Assembly: GCA_011319805.1 (NCBI GenBank)
Contig: SJRY01000234.1
Location: 992,001 to 1,056,000, forward strand
Origin: Macrocybe gigantea
Lineage: Eukaryota > Basidiomycota > Agaricomycetes > Agaricales > Callistosporiaceae
Direction of reading: 5' to 3'
Length of the DNA: 64,000 nt
Part shown: positions 33,774 through 45,929 of the stretch, piece after piece
Numbering within the stretch: the stretch's first letter is position 1
Layout: each line of letters starts with the position of its first letter
The notes under the pieces: generated by a model
Told to the model about the DNA's origin: nothing
What the model saw: the letters and a program-made list of their open reading frames with translations, nothing else
Databases searched by the model: none
Made by a program: the position numbers and the translations under genes

Positions 33774-35411
33774 TTAGGCAGGCAATCCCCAGATCCGAAT
33801 TTCTCTGCCTGTCGCAGCCCAAATCTCCTTGCCCTCTTCACCAAATGCGAAGTCCGATACTTCTCCACCTTCCTCAAAACTGACCAACTCCTCCCAGGTC
33901 TTGTGTGCAAAAACTCTCAAACCAGTGTTGCCAGCTACACCAAGATACTGTGCGCTATAATCGTACACACATTGTTCACCTTGAAGTCGTCGCCTAACGA
34001 GATCGAATTCGCCGTTTTTTGTTTGCGCAAATCCCAGATAGCGACGGAGGAAAGCGAGTCGGGGGCGAGCAGGTGATATCCGTTCTCTGAGAACGACAAT
34101 GTGTGGACAGTGAAGGGGGTGCTTTCTGCCGGCGTCAAGGACGCTGCAATGGCACCTGCGCGGATGTCGTAGATTTGGATCGTCGATGTTGGCGTGCCCA
34201 GCGCGAGCAGGGTGCCATCTGGGTGGATGGCGAGAGACGTGAATGGCTCGTCGGACGCCGCCGACCGGAACACTTGGGTAAAGGTCGACAAGTCATGCAG
34301 GGAATAGGTCTTATCTGCGGAGGAGATGGCGAGAATAGTGGAGGTCGGGTGGACCGCCAGACCGGTCAGCTCGCCCTTATGAGTCCGGATCGTGGTCCTT
34401 GCCATGTATTCTGAGGAGGCGGAATCGATCGACCAGACCTTGGAAATTTTGTCTGCGCCGCTGAAATGAGCAATGTCGCGTCACCCTCGCGTTCTCGAAA
34501 GGCGACATGATTGATCTTCTTCTGGTGACCTTTCAGAGACGCCAGAACCTTGTCCGTGCTTCTGTCGTACAGCTGGACGACTTTGTCGTTTCCTCCAGTA
34601 AGGAACTGCGACGGGTTCGAGCGCGACAGAGCAAGACACGTAATGCCAGCTGGTGAAGGCGAATGTAGGGAGGGGATGGTGTGCTTCGCGGTGAATGTCT
34701 TGATCTCGGCTGGCCCGGTGTAACCAGTCGGAGGCTTCCTCTTCTTACGCGCGGCCGAGAGGGCTTGGTGGGTTTCGTCGATCTGGGCGATGATGGAAGT
34801 GGGGAGACCACCCTCCTGGGCTTGAGCTTCCTCAGCCATCTCAACATCTTCTCCCTTTCCTGAGGGAGTAACGCCCATTGTAGCATGGACATTAGCCAAG
34901 GCTCTGTGGCAAGAAGAGTGAGAGGCTGTTGACTTGTTTTGCGCGTGAAAAAGACATACTCTCGTGCAGCGTCACGTTCGCGAATGAGGCGAGCAATGAC
35001 TCGCGTCGCAGCGTCGTGGTTGTAGAGAGCGTAACTCAACTCTTGACGAAGAGAGTTGTACTGTTGTCTCAAGTTGAAAGTCTCGAGGGCATTGGCATCC
35101 CATTCATTTTGCAGAGCCTGAAGCAGCGTTGGTATGGAAGAGTGATTTGGAGGACGAGGTGCTGCGCCTTCGGGTTCTGGTTTTGAAGGAAAGATATTCC
35201 TGCTTCGGGATAATGGACAGGATGAAAGGGCACGATACTTACTGGCTTTGAGTGCGATGAGGTCCGACTCGTCCAACTTTTCGCCCGTTACGGGGTCGGC
35301 GCCATTTTCATTGATATACTTGAGAATGAGCCTCTTCTCGTAAAGAAGGCCAGATTTCGCGGAAACGACGGGCTCCTGGGGTGGTACACCTGAAATATGG
35401 CAGAAATACAT
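33774..35411 (-). CDS. PRP19: Pre-mRNA splicing factor Prp19, U-box/WD40 (two apparent frameshifts)
   Basis: The start ATG is at 35411 (MYFCHISGVPPQEPVVS). The U-box contains SGLLYEKRLILKYI and DPVTGEKL, followed by the Prp19 coiled coil and a WD40 propeller (GGNDKVVQLYD, HKGELTGLAVHP). It ends GREIRIWGLPA at 33774. The family is the E3 ligase core of the NineTeen complex that stabilises U5/U6 in the active spliceosome. Two places need one extra base to keep the conserved frame: about 34459-34461 (frame jumps from LLISA to ADKISKVW) and about 33965-33970 (FKVNNV to YDYSAQYLGVAG). No normal-sized intron repairs the first; the second could be hidden by a 32-nt intron, which is too short for comfort. 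As this gene is essential, assembly error is my first guess. Confidence 0.85.
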
Positions 35412-35499
35412 GGCGGAGACAGTAAGCTCCTGGGTTTGGTCAACTTTGCACAAAAATAAACGTTTTTGTTTAGTTCTTGTTTAGTCCAACCACCTCGCC
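35412..35499. promoter_or_regulatory. 88 bp divergent promoter, PRP19 / SGT2
   Basis: Two housekeeping genes diverge with 88 bp between start codons. It includes the T-rich repeated tract TTTTTGTTTAGTTCTTGTTT. Transcription start sites must lie in or very near this gap. Confidence 0.45.
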
Positions 35500-36763
35500 A
35501 TGGCAGAGAAGCAGCAGCAGCTCGTCTACGCGATCATCGACTTCCTGCGCCAGTCCATCGACAACGGAACCGTAAAGTCAGACGACAAAGAGTCCCTAGA
35601 GGTCGCAAGTATGTCTCTTTTCTCTCTCGGCTCCCCAATCTCACTCTTACAAGTTTATCACTCCTTGCGGTGATAATTGTCAGTCCAATGCATCGGTGAA
35701 GCATTTGGCGTAGATCCCTCAAACGATGAACAGGCAGAAAAGCTCAGCGTCAAGCCCGCCACCCTCCAGTCCATATTCGACGTGTTCCTCAGGACTCGGA
35801 ATAAAGTGGGATCTGGCGCCCAGTCCGTGCCACCGTCTACTCCGAAGACTCCGTCACCTGAAGACAAGGCCAAGGCAGACAAACTGAAACAAGAGGGAAA
35901 TGCCTTGATGTCGAGCAAGAAATATGACGAAGCCATCGAGGTCTATACCAGTGCTATTGGTCTTGACGCAACAAACCCTGTTTACTACTCAAATCGTGCC
36001 GCCGCTCATTCGAGCAAAGGCGATCATCTAGCTGCCGTTGGTGATGCAGAACAAGCTATCGCCGTTGATCCTAAATTTGTCAAGGCATATCATAGGCTTG
36101 GGTGCGTGGACCAGTCCATCTCTCCAATCCCGAGTGTTTGAGACAACCACATTTTAGTCATGCGCAGTATTCTCTCGGCGATTTCCAAGCAGCTGCAGAT
36201 GCCTTTGATAGAGGCGTGAAGCTTGATCCTTCAAATGCGAGCTTGAAATCGGGCTTGCAAAACGCGCGAGCGCGAATCGTGCCTGAATCGGAGGAGGCGG
36301 CTTCTTCATCCCAAGACGCTACGGCCCGAGGAGCGAATGATACGGCAGGCACTAGCGCCGGGCCTGCAGGTATGGCCGACATGTTGAGAAACATGGGTGG
36401 AGGAGGCGGTATGCCCGACCTAGCTGGCATAATGAACAATCCTCAGCTCATGGCAATGGCTCAACAAATGGCTGCCAACGGAGGGCTAAGTGGTCTCATG
36501 CAAGACCCTTCTGTTGCCAACATGGTATCGTAGTTGATGTTTTGAATGTGATTTGACTGCTGATGTGAAATTCAAGATGAACAGAGTGCAGAGAGGAGAC
36601 ATGCCCTCTTTGCAAGAGCTCATGTCAAACCCCGCTCTCAGAGATCATGTAAGCTGTACTATCCTTTACCACCCTGTAATGGTGCAACTCACTGCTCTGG
36701 TTGCATTAGAGCGAATCGATTTGGTGCAGCAGGGGGCAGAACTTAGTTTCACCTTTTGGATAG
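35500..36763 (+). CDS. SGT2: Small glutamine-rich TPR co-chaperone Sgt2/SGTA
   Basis: The start ATG is at 35500 (MAEKQQQLVYAIIDFLRQS), the Sgt2 homodimerisation domain that binds Get4/Get5. Three TPR units follow: ADKLKQEGNALMSSKKYDEA, NPVYYSNRAAAHSSKGDH and YSLGDFQAAADAFDRGV. The C-terminal Met/Gly/Gln-rich region (GMADMLRNMGGGGGMP, NPQLMAMAQQMAANGG) binds tail-anchored transmembrane segments. Known role: hand-off of tail-anchored proteins to Get3. After ELMSNPALRDH an intron begins at 36649. The frame that resembles other Sgt2 ends (ANRFGAAGGRT, stop 36744-36746) is one base out of phase with it. The in-phase reading ends at 36761-36763. The C-terminus is therefore uncertain. Confidence 0.85.
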
Positions 36764-37235
36764 ACTAAAATTAACGTGTATTAAGACTATACCACGCCAT
36801 TCATCTCCTTTCTTTCGGGTTCCCTTGAGGAATGTTCCGCTGCTAGATTTTCACTTCAGTCGGCTTGTGGTTTGACGGTACTGCATGGCTACTTCGGTAT
36901 TGACAATGATGGGTACCAAGTCCCTATTAAAAGTGCGATATATGCAAAATGCGGCTACGACGGTTTATGTGCTTGGAGAAAACAAATGCTATATCCAAAG
37001 AACGTCGTTCAAAGAACTAAGCTTTCCATTGTATAAACTAGAGAAGAAGCAAATCCTTGCGGATGCTAAACCGCACCCTCAATGGACGCCTTTCGACGCA
37101 TTTTCCTTGTTTTGGTAGGAATTTGTCGCGCCAAGGCTGGCGGGACAACCGAAATCTGTATTGGCATGTCTTGGGGGTGACCCTCGATCAAGTGTTCCAT
37201 CAGGCATTGCAACGCGCGGGAAGAAAAGGCATCAT
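36764..37235. other. Intergenic stretch between convergent SGT2 and the MYB-C2H2 gene
   Basis: About 470 bp lie between two converging genes. The open frame at 36885-37118 has no recognisable domain, and its composition looks non-coding. I see no RNA gene or repeat. Confidence 0.35.
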
Positions 37236-39316
37236 ACATGTTTGAGATGGTATCTCAGGCCACTCGGTTGTCGATACGCCTTGAAGCACTGCGGGTGATG
37301 ACAGAGATAAGTCCGCTTGGGGTCATCGGACGTGTCTGATCTCGGGGAGGATGGTCGTGCGTTTTCGCGTTGCTGGGGACTACTGGAAGACCGCCGAGAA
37401 GAAAAGCTGGACGATAATGCATTGCGAAAATGAGCAGTCGATCTGGAGAGGATGTGTTGAGTCACACGCCACATATGATGTTGGAGGTCACGCTCACATC
37501 TGCAAATGATACTGTAACCCATTGAGGCTCTATAGATCACGGCATGAGAAAATATCAGGTATACATCGGGAAAACAAATCTACCTTCCACGACTTGCCAC
37601 AGCCAGCAAGGGCGCACCTGAATGCCCGTTCACCCAGGGGTTCGCCGGCATGATCGTTCTTGCTATGGTCAAATAGCTCTTTCGAGGTCGAGAAACAGGC
37701 GGAGCTGGTGGCAGCATCGGCCGGCCAGCATCGCTCACGGCCGCAAGCATATGGCCGCACAGAAGGACTATACGTCATAAGTAACCAGTAGGCATTGTCA
37801 AAAATTATCGGACATACTCAGACGTAAGTGTTAGTAAAGATGATAATCTAGCAGGGCCTTGCGGCCTGATAGCACTCTTCAGTGACCGTTTTGTTCTCCT
37901 AGGGGTCTGTGTTCTGTGATCTGAAGAGAAGAGCAAGGAATTCGTAATAGCTGAGTTGGGCGGAAGTTGGGCCGGAGATGGTGTGCATGGACTAGATGTA
38001 GTAGATATTGAAGCGGTATAATCCAAAGGTGTAGATAGAGTTGAAGGAGCGCCGTCCGCGGTGTCGTTAAAAATGTCCAAGCCATCCATAGGCCACGGTG
38101 GGGTTTGAGCGACCATTTGGGAGTCGCACAGGAGCGATTCCCAGCCGTCGAAGAAGTTGGACAAGAGGTCGGCAGGTGAGCTCAGTTGGGAGAGATCATC
38201 GTCTTCGACGTGCAGACGAATGTCTTGAACGTTTGACCAGGTTTCTGGTATAACGTGCGGTACCTCCTGTCCAAGGTGGACATGGAAAGCGCCCTGATAA
38301 GGCGACGGAGCGTAGAATTGAGCACCGAGATGTATGTTCGGAGGGGAGGGTGGCACAGAAAGAGAGGGCTCGCAGACGGTGACATGAGGTAAGGGTCGCG
38401 ACGTGGGAAGAGGGTCAGATAAAGCGGCACTTAAGGAGGAGGACGAGAATTGGAAAGGAGCAACATGGGCAGGCACAGTATTTAACTCTGAAGTCCCCTC
38501 GCAGAAGCGATAGTCAATTGTGGAAATTTCCCCTTGAGAATAATTCGGATAGGGTTCGGGTGGTGCGTGATTGGTGGGCCAGTGAGATCCCTGCATTGAA
38601 GGCTGAGATACCTCATCTTCGGCGCTGTGCGAGGCTGGCGCAGATGATCCTTGCGGGTATTGCACAAAGCTCTGTGATGCTTTAAAAGCCTTTCTGTTGA
38701 GAAGCCGCCATCTGCATGCTGTCAAAGAAGCGTCGAGGCGGTCAGATGGAAGTGCGCTCCAACCTGTTACGACATCCTAAACCACTACGCTGCAGTTCCT
38801 GACCTAGATGACCCCATTTCCCTCCATGTTGAGCATATAGTTCCAATAATTGACGATCTTCTTCTGGAGTCCACTCGTCTTTCTTCAGACTAGGGTCCAG
38901 CGCTTCCCTGTAGCGCTTTGAACATGCGTCGTCGGTTCGGCCGGGTATCTCGCGCGCGATGGTGGACCACTTTGGCCCATGCCTGCTATATAGTTGCAGT
39001 AGTAGACCATCTTCAGCCGCCGTCCACGCGGTCTTCCTTACTGTCGGCGATAGGGAATGAAGCCATCGCTTACATCGGCAACATTAGGTTGCTGTGCAGC
39101 AAGAACAGATAGACTGCAATACCTTTCTACAAGCCTTGTTTGTTCTACCAGGAACTGAAAGGGCGATCGTTTTCCAATTATCGTGTTCTCCGTGTCTTTT
39201 AACAGCTGCTGTCAGTAATTTATCTTGTGAGAAGAGTCAGCCGTAGATAAGATTGGACGACTTTGAGTGACACCTTCTTCTTCGCTCCAAGGCCGGCCAA
39301 CGCTTCGTTCAACCAT
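37236..39316 (-). CDS. Transcription factor with three MYB repeats and C-terminal C2H2 zinc fingers
   Basis: The start ATG is at 39316 (MVERSVGRPWSEEE; an in-frame ATG at 39331 is possible). R1 follows (LLTAAVKRHG, NWKTIALSVPGRTNKACRKR), then R2 (TAWTAAEDGLLLQLYSRHG, KWSTIAREIPGRTDDAC) and R3 (DEWTPEEDRQLLELYAQHGG, then CRWRLLNRK). A long Ser/Pro-rich middle (38690-37810) is joined across a GTATGT...ATAG intron (about 37755-37810) to PSVRPYACGRERC. Three zinc-finger units follow. The first is a C2H2-like unit with an insertion (HSKNDH). The second is FRCALAGCGKSWK-SLNGLQYHLQ-STAHF. The third, YLCHHPQCFKAYRQPSGLRY followed by HLKH, lies near 37240-37310. All junctions keep frame with GT-AG introns, which argues for one gene. 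Function is unknown beyond DNA binding. Confidence 0.72.
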
Positions 39317-39494
39317 GGTAGCATAATTCATGAGATCATAACAAGCGTTATAATAGGTGGAGGAGATCCGATGTATGGTTGACAGACATGGTTCTACTGT
39401 TTTATTGCCGGGACAGCAAGTACCGTGACCGTGCGATACTCTGACACCCCTTTCCAAATCCGGCTGCAAGGACGCTTTGTTACTCAATCTTCAC
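39317..39494. promoter_or_regulatory. 178 bp divergent promoter, MYB-C2H2 factor / PRP17
   Basis: The two start codons point away from each other across 178 bp, so the promoters are shared or abutting. No named motif is obvious. If the factor uses the upstream ATG at 39331 the gap is 163 bp. Confidence 0.4.
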
Positions 39495-41566
39495 ATGTCC
39501 CTCTCACTAGCTTATTCTTCTGGCGATGAGGAGGACCTGGAGACCTTGGCGAACGACGCCTTTGGACTTTCGACCCTTCATGCATCGAAAAAGCCACGTA
39601 TTGAAGGCACAGCCTCGGCAAGGGTGACCGTGGAGGCAGCTCCTCATGTTCTTGCAGAGGTGAGTACAATGATTCTTCTTGGCTTGTTGTTTCAGTCCTT
39701 GTTCATTTCTGGTTTCGTAAAAAGGATCCTCTTAATCAGACGTCCTTGGTTACGAGGTCGACAGATACCCAGATGAATGTCAACATACCGTACAATGACA
39801 TGATGCTCCCAGTACAAGGTCCTGAAAACCCGTTTGGCGACCGTAACCGCTTTCTCAACCAAAACGCGCTTGCTGGACATGTCGAAGAACAGTCAATGTC
39901 TGACCATGCATTCCGCTCACAACACCTCACGCACGCTATATTGGGTTATTCTGCAAATCCTTCTATCGACCCCAATGCCCCCGCCATTCTCGGTTCCATG
40001 GGGAGTGCTCAAGCCAACAACTTTGCTACCATTGACACTATTCGGTCCACGAAAAAAGAAAAGAATGAACTCAAGCGAAAACGGAAGCCAAAAGGTGATC
40101 TTGAGGTGGTGGATGGTGAGGGTGCTTACGTTGGACCTTGGGCTGCCTGGGAGGACGAAGATAAACAAATAGACCTTGCTGGCATGGTATCCGCAGAAGG
40201 TGATCAGGCTGAGGACGAGGAATCGGAAACAGAGTACACCATCAAGAAAGCGAAACCGAAACGAGGCGCCATCGGCCAAGAGACATCTGTATTCCATGGC
40301 AAGTCGATGACAGACTACCAAGGACGCACATATATGTCGCCACCCTACTCAGAGGCACCCAATCTGATGGCGGAAGCTGGTTCTCAAGACTGCTTTATCC
40401 CGAAAGTCTGCATACACACCTGGACGGGCCATACTCAAGGTGTCTCTGTTATCCGAACCTTCCCTGAAACGGGCCATTTGTTGCTGAGCGGTTCCATGGA
40501 CACGAAAATCAAGGTAATGCATCTTTTTGTACACACTCCGTTGGTTGCTCTGAATGGCAGCTCGGCAGCTATGGGACATTTACACTCACGGAAACTGTTT
40601 GAGAACCTTCCACGGACATGTGAAAGCCGTAAAGGATCTTTGTTTTTCAAACGACGGACGTCAGTTCCTTTCGTGTGGTTACGATCGTCAGATGAAGCTA
40701 TGGGACACGGAGACGGGACAATGTTTGAAACGGTTTAGCAACGGAAAAATCCCTTACGTCGTCAAATTCCACCCCGACCCAGACAAACAGCACATATTCC
40801 TTGCCGGCATGTCGGATAAGAAGATCATCCAGGTGTGTTGGTTGTTCTCGGTAATGGTCATCGTCTTCACCCAGCTTTCAGTATGATATCAATTCCGGAG
40901 AAATCACCCAAGAATATGACCAGCATCTTGGTCCAGTGAATACGATCACATTTGTTGACGATAACAGACGGTTTGTGACAACCTCGGATGACAAGACAAT
41001 CCGTGCATGGGATTTCGACATCCCTGTCGTAATCAAATATATTGCGGAGCCTCACATGCACTCCATGCCTTCCGTCACCCTTCATCCGTCTAGTATGTGT
41101 TTTTTTTCTTTGTTCCGATGAGATTCGCTTTAGCATTAACACTCTTAGAAAAATATTTTGCCGCACAATCGCTTGACAATCAGATATTGATTTACAGCAC
41201 AGACAACTTCCGCCAAAACCGTAAAAAGCGTTTTGCGGGTCATTCCGTTGCCGGCTATGCGTGTCAAGTCGGCTTTTCGCCTGATGGGAAATGGGTAAGC
41301 AGCGGTGATGGAGAGGGCAATGTTGTATTCTGGGACTGGAAGACAGGTCGGATCAAGTCCAGGCTGAAGGCACATTCGAAAGTTGTGATAGCTCACGAAT
41401 GGCTTCCTCATGAGACTGTGAGTTCTTCAGGCTCTTAAGTAAACGATCTTCGCTGATGCATTTTCCGGTTCAATGACAGTCTAAGGTTATAACAGCGTCG
41501 TGGGATGGTTTAATTAAGCTCTGGGCAAGTATCTTTACGGTGTTCTTATTCCTGGCGGCGTACTGA
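39495..41566 (+). CDS. PRP17: Pre-mRNA splicing factor Prp17/Cdc40, WD40 protein
   Basis: The start ATG is at 39495 ([20 protein letters not shown]). The N-terminal region has [20 protein letters not shown] and [13 protein letters not shown], then basic [12 protein letters not shown] and the [11 protein letters not shown] motif. The WD40 repeats begin [20 protein letters not shown] (about 40415) and go on through [32 protein letters not shown], and SWDGLIKLW near 41500. Prp17 acts at the second catalytic step of splicing. It is thus the second splicing factor in this 8 kb (with PRP19). The last codons are uncertain: reading through gives TGA 41564-41566, while a GT donor at about 41529 would give a slightly different tail. 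Confidence 0.87.
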
Positions 41567-41590
41567 TGCAATATTCTGGTGTCTGCAGGA

Positions 41591-41941
41591 TTAATCTTGT
41601 ATTGTTACTAATAGAAAGCATCGTCCATTCCCTCGATCTCCGGCATAAGTTCCTGTATGTCTGAGCTCCTGAATAATGTTGAGAACAATCAGCGTCTCTT
41701 TCATGCACTGCCGTTTCCGCAGTCGGCCATGCCGGCCAGCGTCCAGCCGGTTAAGCCATCTGTTATCTGTCTCTGTCAAAGAAGCATTAATTATAGACAA
41801 TGACAACAATTGAAGCACATCCAGGAAAGTCTCGGGATTCTCTGATTCGCTGACATATTCTGACGAAATTTGGCAAGAGACGGCACGCCGCCCGCATGGT
41901 TGCCCTAATCTTCCATCTTCAACGTTAGTTGGAACAGACAT
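41591..41941 (-). CDS. Possible hypothetical protein
   Basis: A single uninterrupted frame starts at ATG 41941 (MSVPTNVEDGRLGQPCGRR) and ends at 41591, giving 116 residues. Its composition is plausible and includes a possible helix (LDVLQLLSLSIINASLTETD), but there is no recognised domain. It lies just downstream of and antisense to the 3' flank of PRP17. It may be chance. Confidence 0.22.
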   Translation of the reverse strand: MSVPTNVEDGRLGQPCGRRAVSCQISSEYVSESENPETFLDVLQLLSLSIINASLTETDNRWLNRLDAGRHGRLRKRQCMKETLIVLNIIQELRHTGTYAGDRGNGRCFLLVTIQD

Positions 41942-42530
41942 ATGTGCTGGCAAATTTCACTTGCCAAGGTATGCAGTATGGCTACGCATGCGAATGAACC
42001 CGTGTTGGGGTTGAAATGAGCTCTTGGCTCTTGGTTCCAGATGGAGCACGCTGTGGGAGAAAAGTATCATCAAGCTGAACTTAGCGACCCGAAGCGGATG
42101 CCCATGTCACTACAAGAATGCTCGGCGATGTCAACGCCTCGGACATGGTTCTGTAGTGAGAAAATCCTATTTCTGCATTCGAAGCTCATTTGAGTAGGTT
42201 TATCGAGTGGCAAGATCTGACCTCAAAGATGGGGTTCTAGAAGCCTGCCGTATACCGTCCATCTGTCAGTTGACCTAGCTTTTACAGGGTAACTGTCCCC
42301 GATGAAAGTCCTCCATGTGAAAGTTTTGTAGCATGTGGTAGAGCCGATCAAACTGCGTCAAGCTCCTCTCAGAACGCTAGGAGTTGCCACTATATCGGCT
42401 CACTGATTTTTAGGTTACAAAGACAGGCACACGTATATAAACGTCATTCGAACGGTCAATATGGACTCTGGATCCCGCGTCACACATTGCCTCACGGTAC
42501 GACTGCCGCAAAAAGTTTCTCAACAAAACA
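41942..42530. other. Intergenic region upstream of the small secreted peptide gene
   Basis: About 590 bp hold no recognisable gene. A TATA box, TATATAA, is at 42434-42440, about 91 bp before the peptide start codon. Confidence 0.45.
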
Positions 42531-42756
42531 ATGAATTTCCCCGTTCACTATCTGACGTTGATGTGTCTTATGTTTCTGGCAGCAGTTGCTGCTCTTCCGG
42601 TCTGTCGTTGATATGTGTTGGGCATGTCATATTGCACTGACACCTTGAGTCAAGGCTCCCCAGGCAGGTGCCAAAGACTGGAGGCGCGACGACGTTGACG
42701 TTCGTTCTTCCGACGTCAATGTTGATTGGAAGAGGCAGGGAAATAAAGATTGGTAA
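42531..42756 (+). CDS. 56-residue secreted peptide precursor with Kex2 sites (KEP-like)
   Basis: Exon 1 (42531-42599) encodes a clean signal peptide, MNFPVHYLTLMCLMFLAAVA followed by ALP. A 55-nt intron (42600-42654, GT...AG, branch-like CTGAC at about 42636-42642) is followed by exon 2 (42655-42756). The secreted part splits at two dibasic sites, RR (residues 33-34) and KR (49-50), into APQAGAKDW, DDVDVRSSDVNVDW and QGNKDW. All three pieces end in Asp-Trp. There are no Cys residues after the signal peptide and no CaaX end, so it is not a standard basidiomycete mating pheromone. The ATG context is AACAAAACAATG, with TATATAA 91 bp upstream. The product's role is unknown; processing by a Kex2-type protease is inferred. 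Confidence 0.6.
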
Positions 42757-43092
42757 ATAAGTAGCACTGTGGTGAGGTATCTAACTGCATTTGAACATCA
42801 ATGTCCAGGATGCTCACCGCTGCCTTTGCATTAGGATGCCCTGAATGCATCCTTCGGACATTTTCTCGCATTACCTGTGGCGTTCGAATAATTCACTACA
42901 CACGCTCTCTGTATTTACGTTCCTTCCACTTCGCTTATTGAATATTTTGCGTCGCTATTGGGATATTGCAAAAGACGTTCGCCAAGTCCCTACAGCGTAG
43001 GTGCATGCATGTTTGCTTTTATCTATTTGGTGTTGTTGGCGTGTCGTGGACAAATTAATGGGTAGACGCGTCTTGGTTTCCCTATAACCACC
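42757..43092. promoter_or_regulatory. MCM3 upstream region with MluI box
   Basis: A perfect ACGCGT lies at 43066-43071, 22 bp before the MCM3 start codon. MCM genes are classical MBF targets in fungi, so G1/S control is a reasonable inference. The rest of this 336 bp gap shows no gene. Confidence 0.55.
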
Positions 43093-45802
<2,710 letters not shown>

Positions 45803-45929
45803 TCCCCTTTATATCTCGGCCGTTGCCCTCCTCACCGTTTGTATTGTAGACTATGCAGTGACACTGCTTTGCTTTCATGTCAATCCATATCTCGGATGCA
45901 CTTTTATGCTAGCCTCAGATATTTGTCTG

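Noticed and set aside
36885..37118. Small protein-coding gene between SGT2 and the MYB-C2H2 gene
   Set aside because: No domain, no supporting splice structure and it lies in the convergent 3' flank; more likely chance.
42531..42756. Basidiomycete mating pheromone precursor
   Set aside because: It has a signal peptide and lacks a C-terminal CaaX box, unlike known lipopeptide pheromone precursors.
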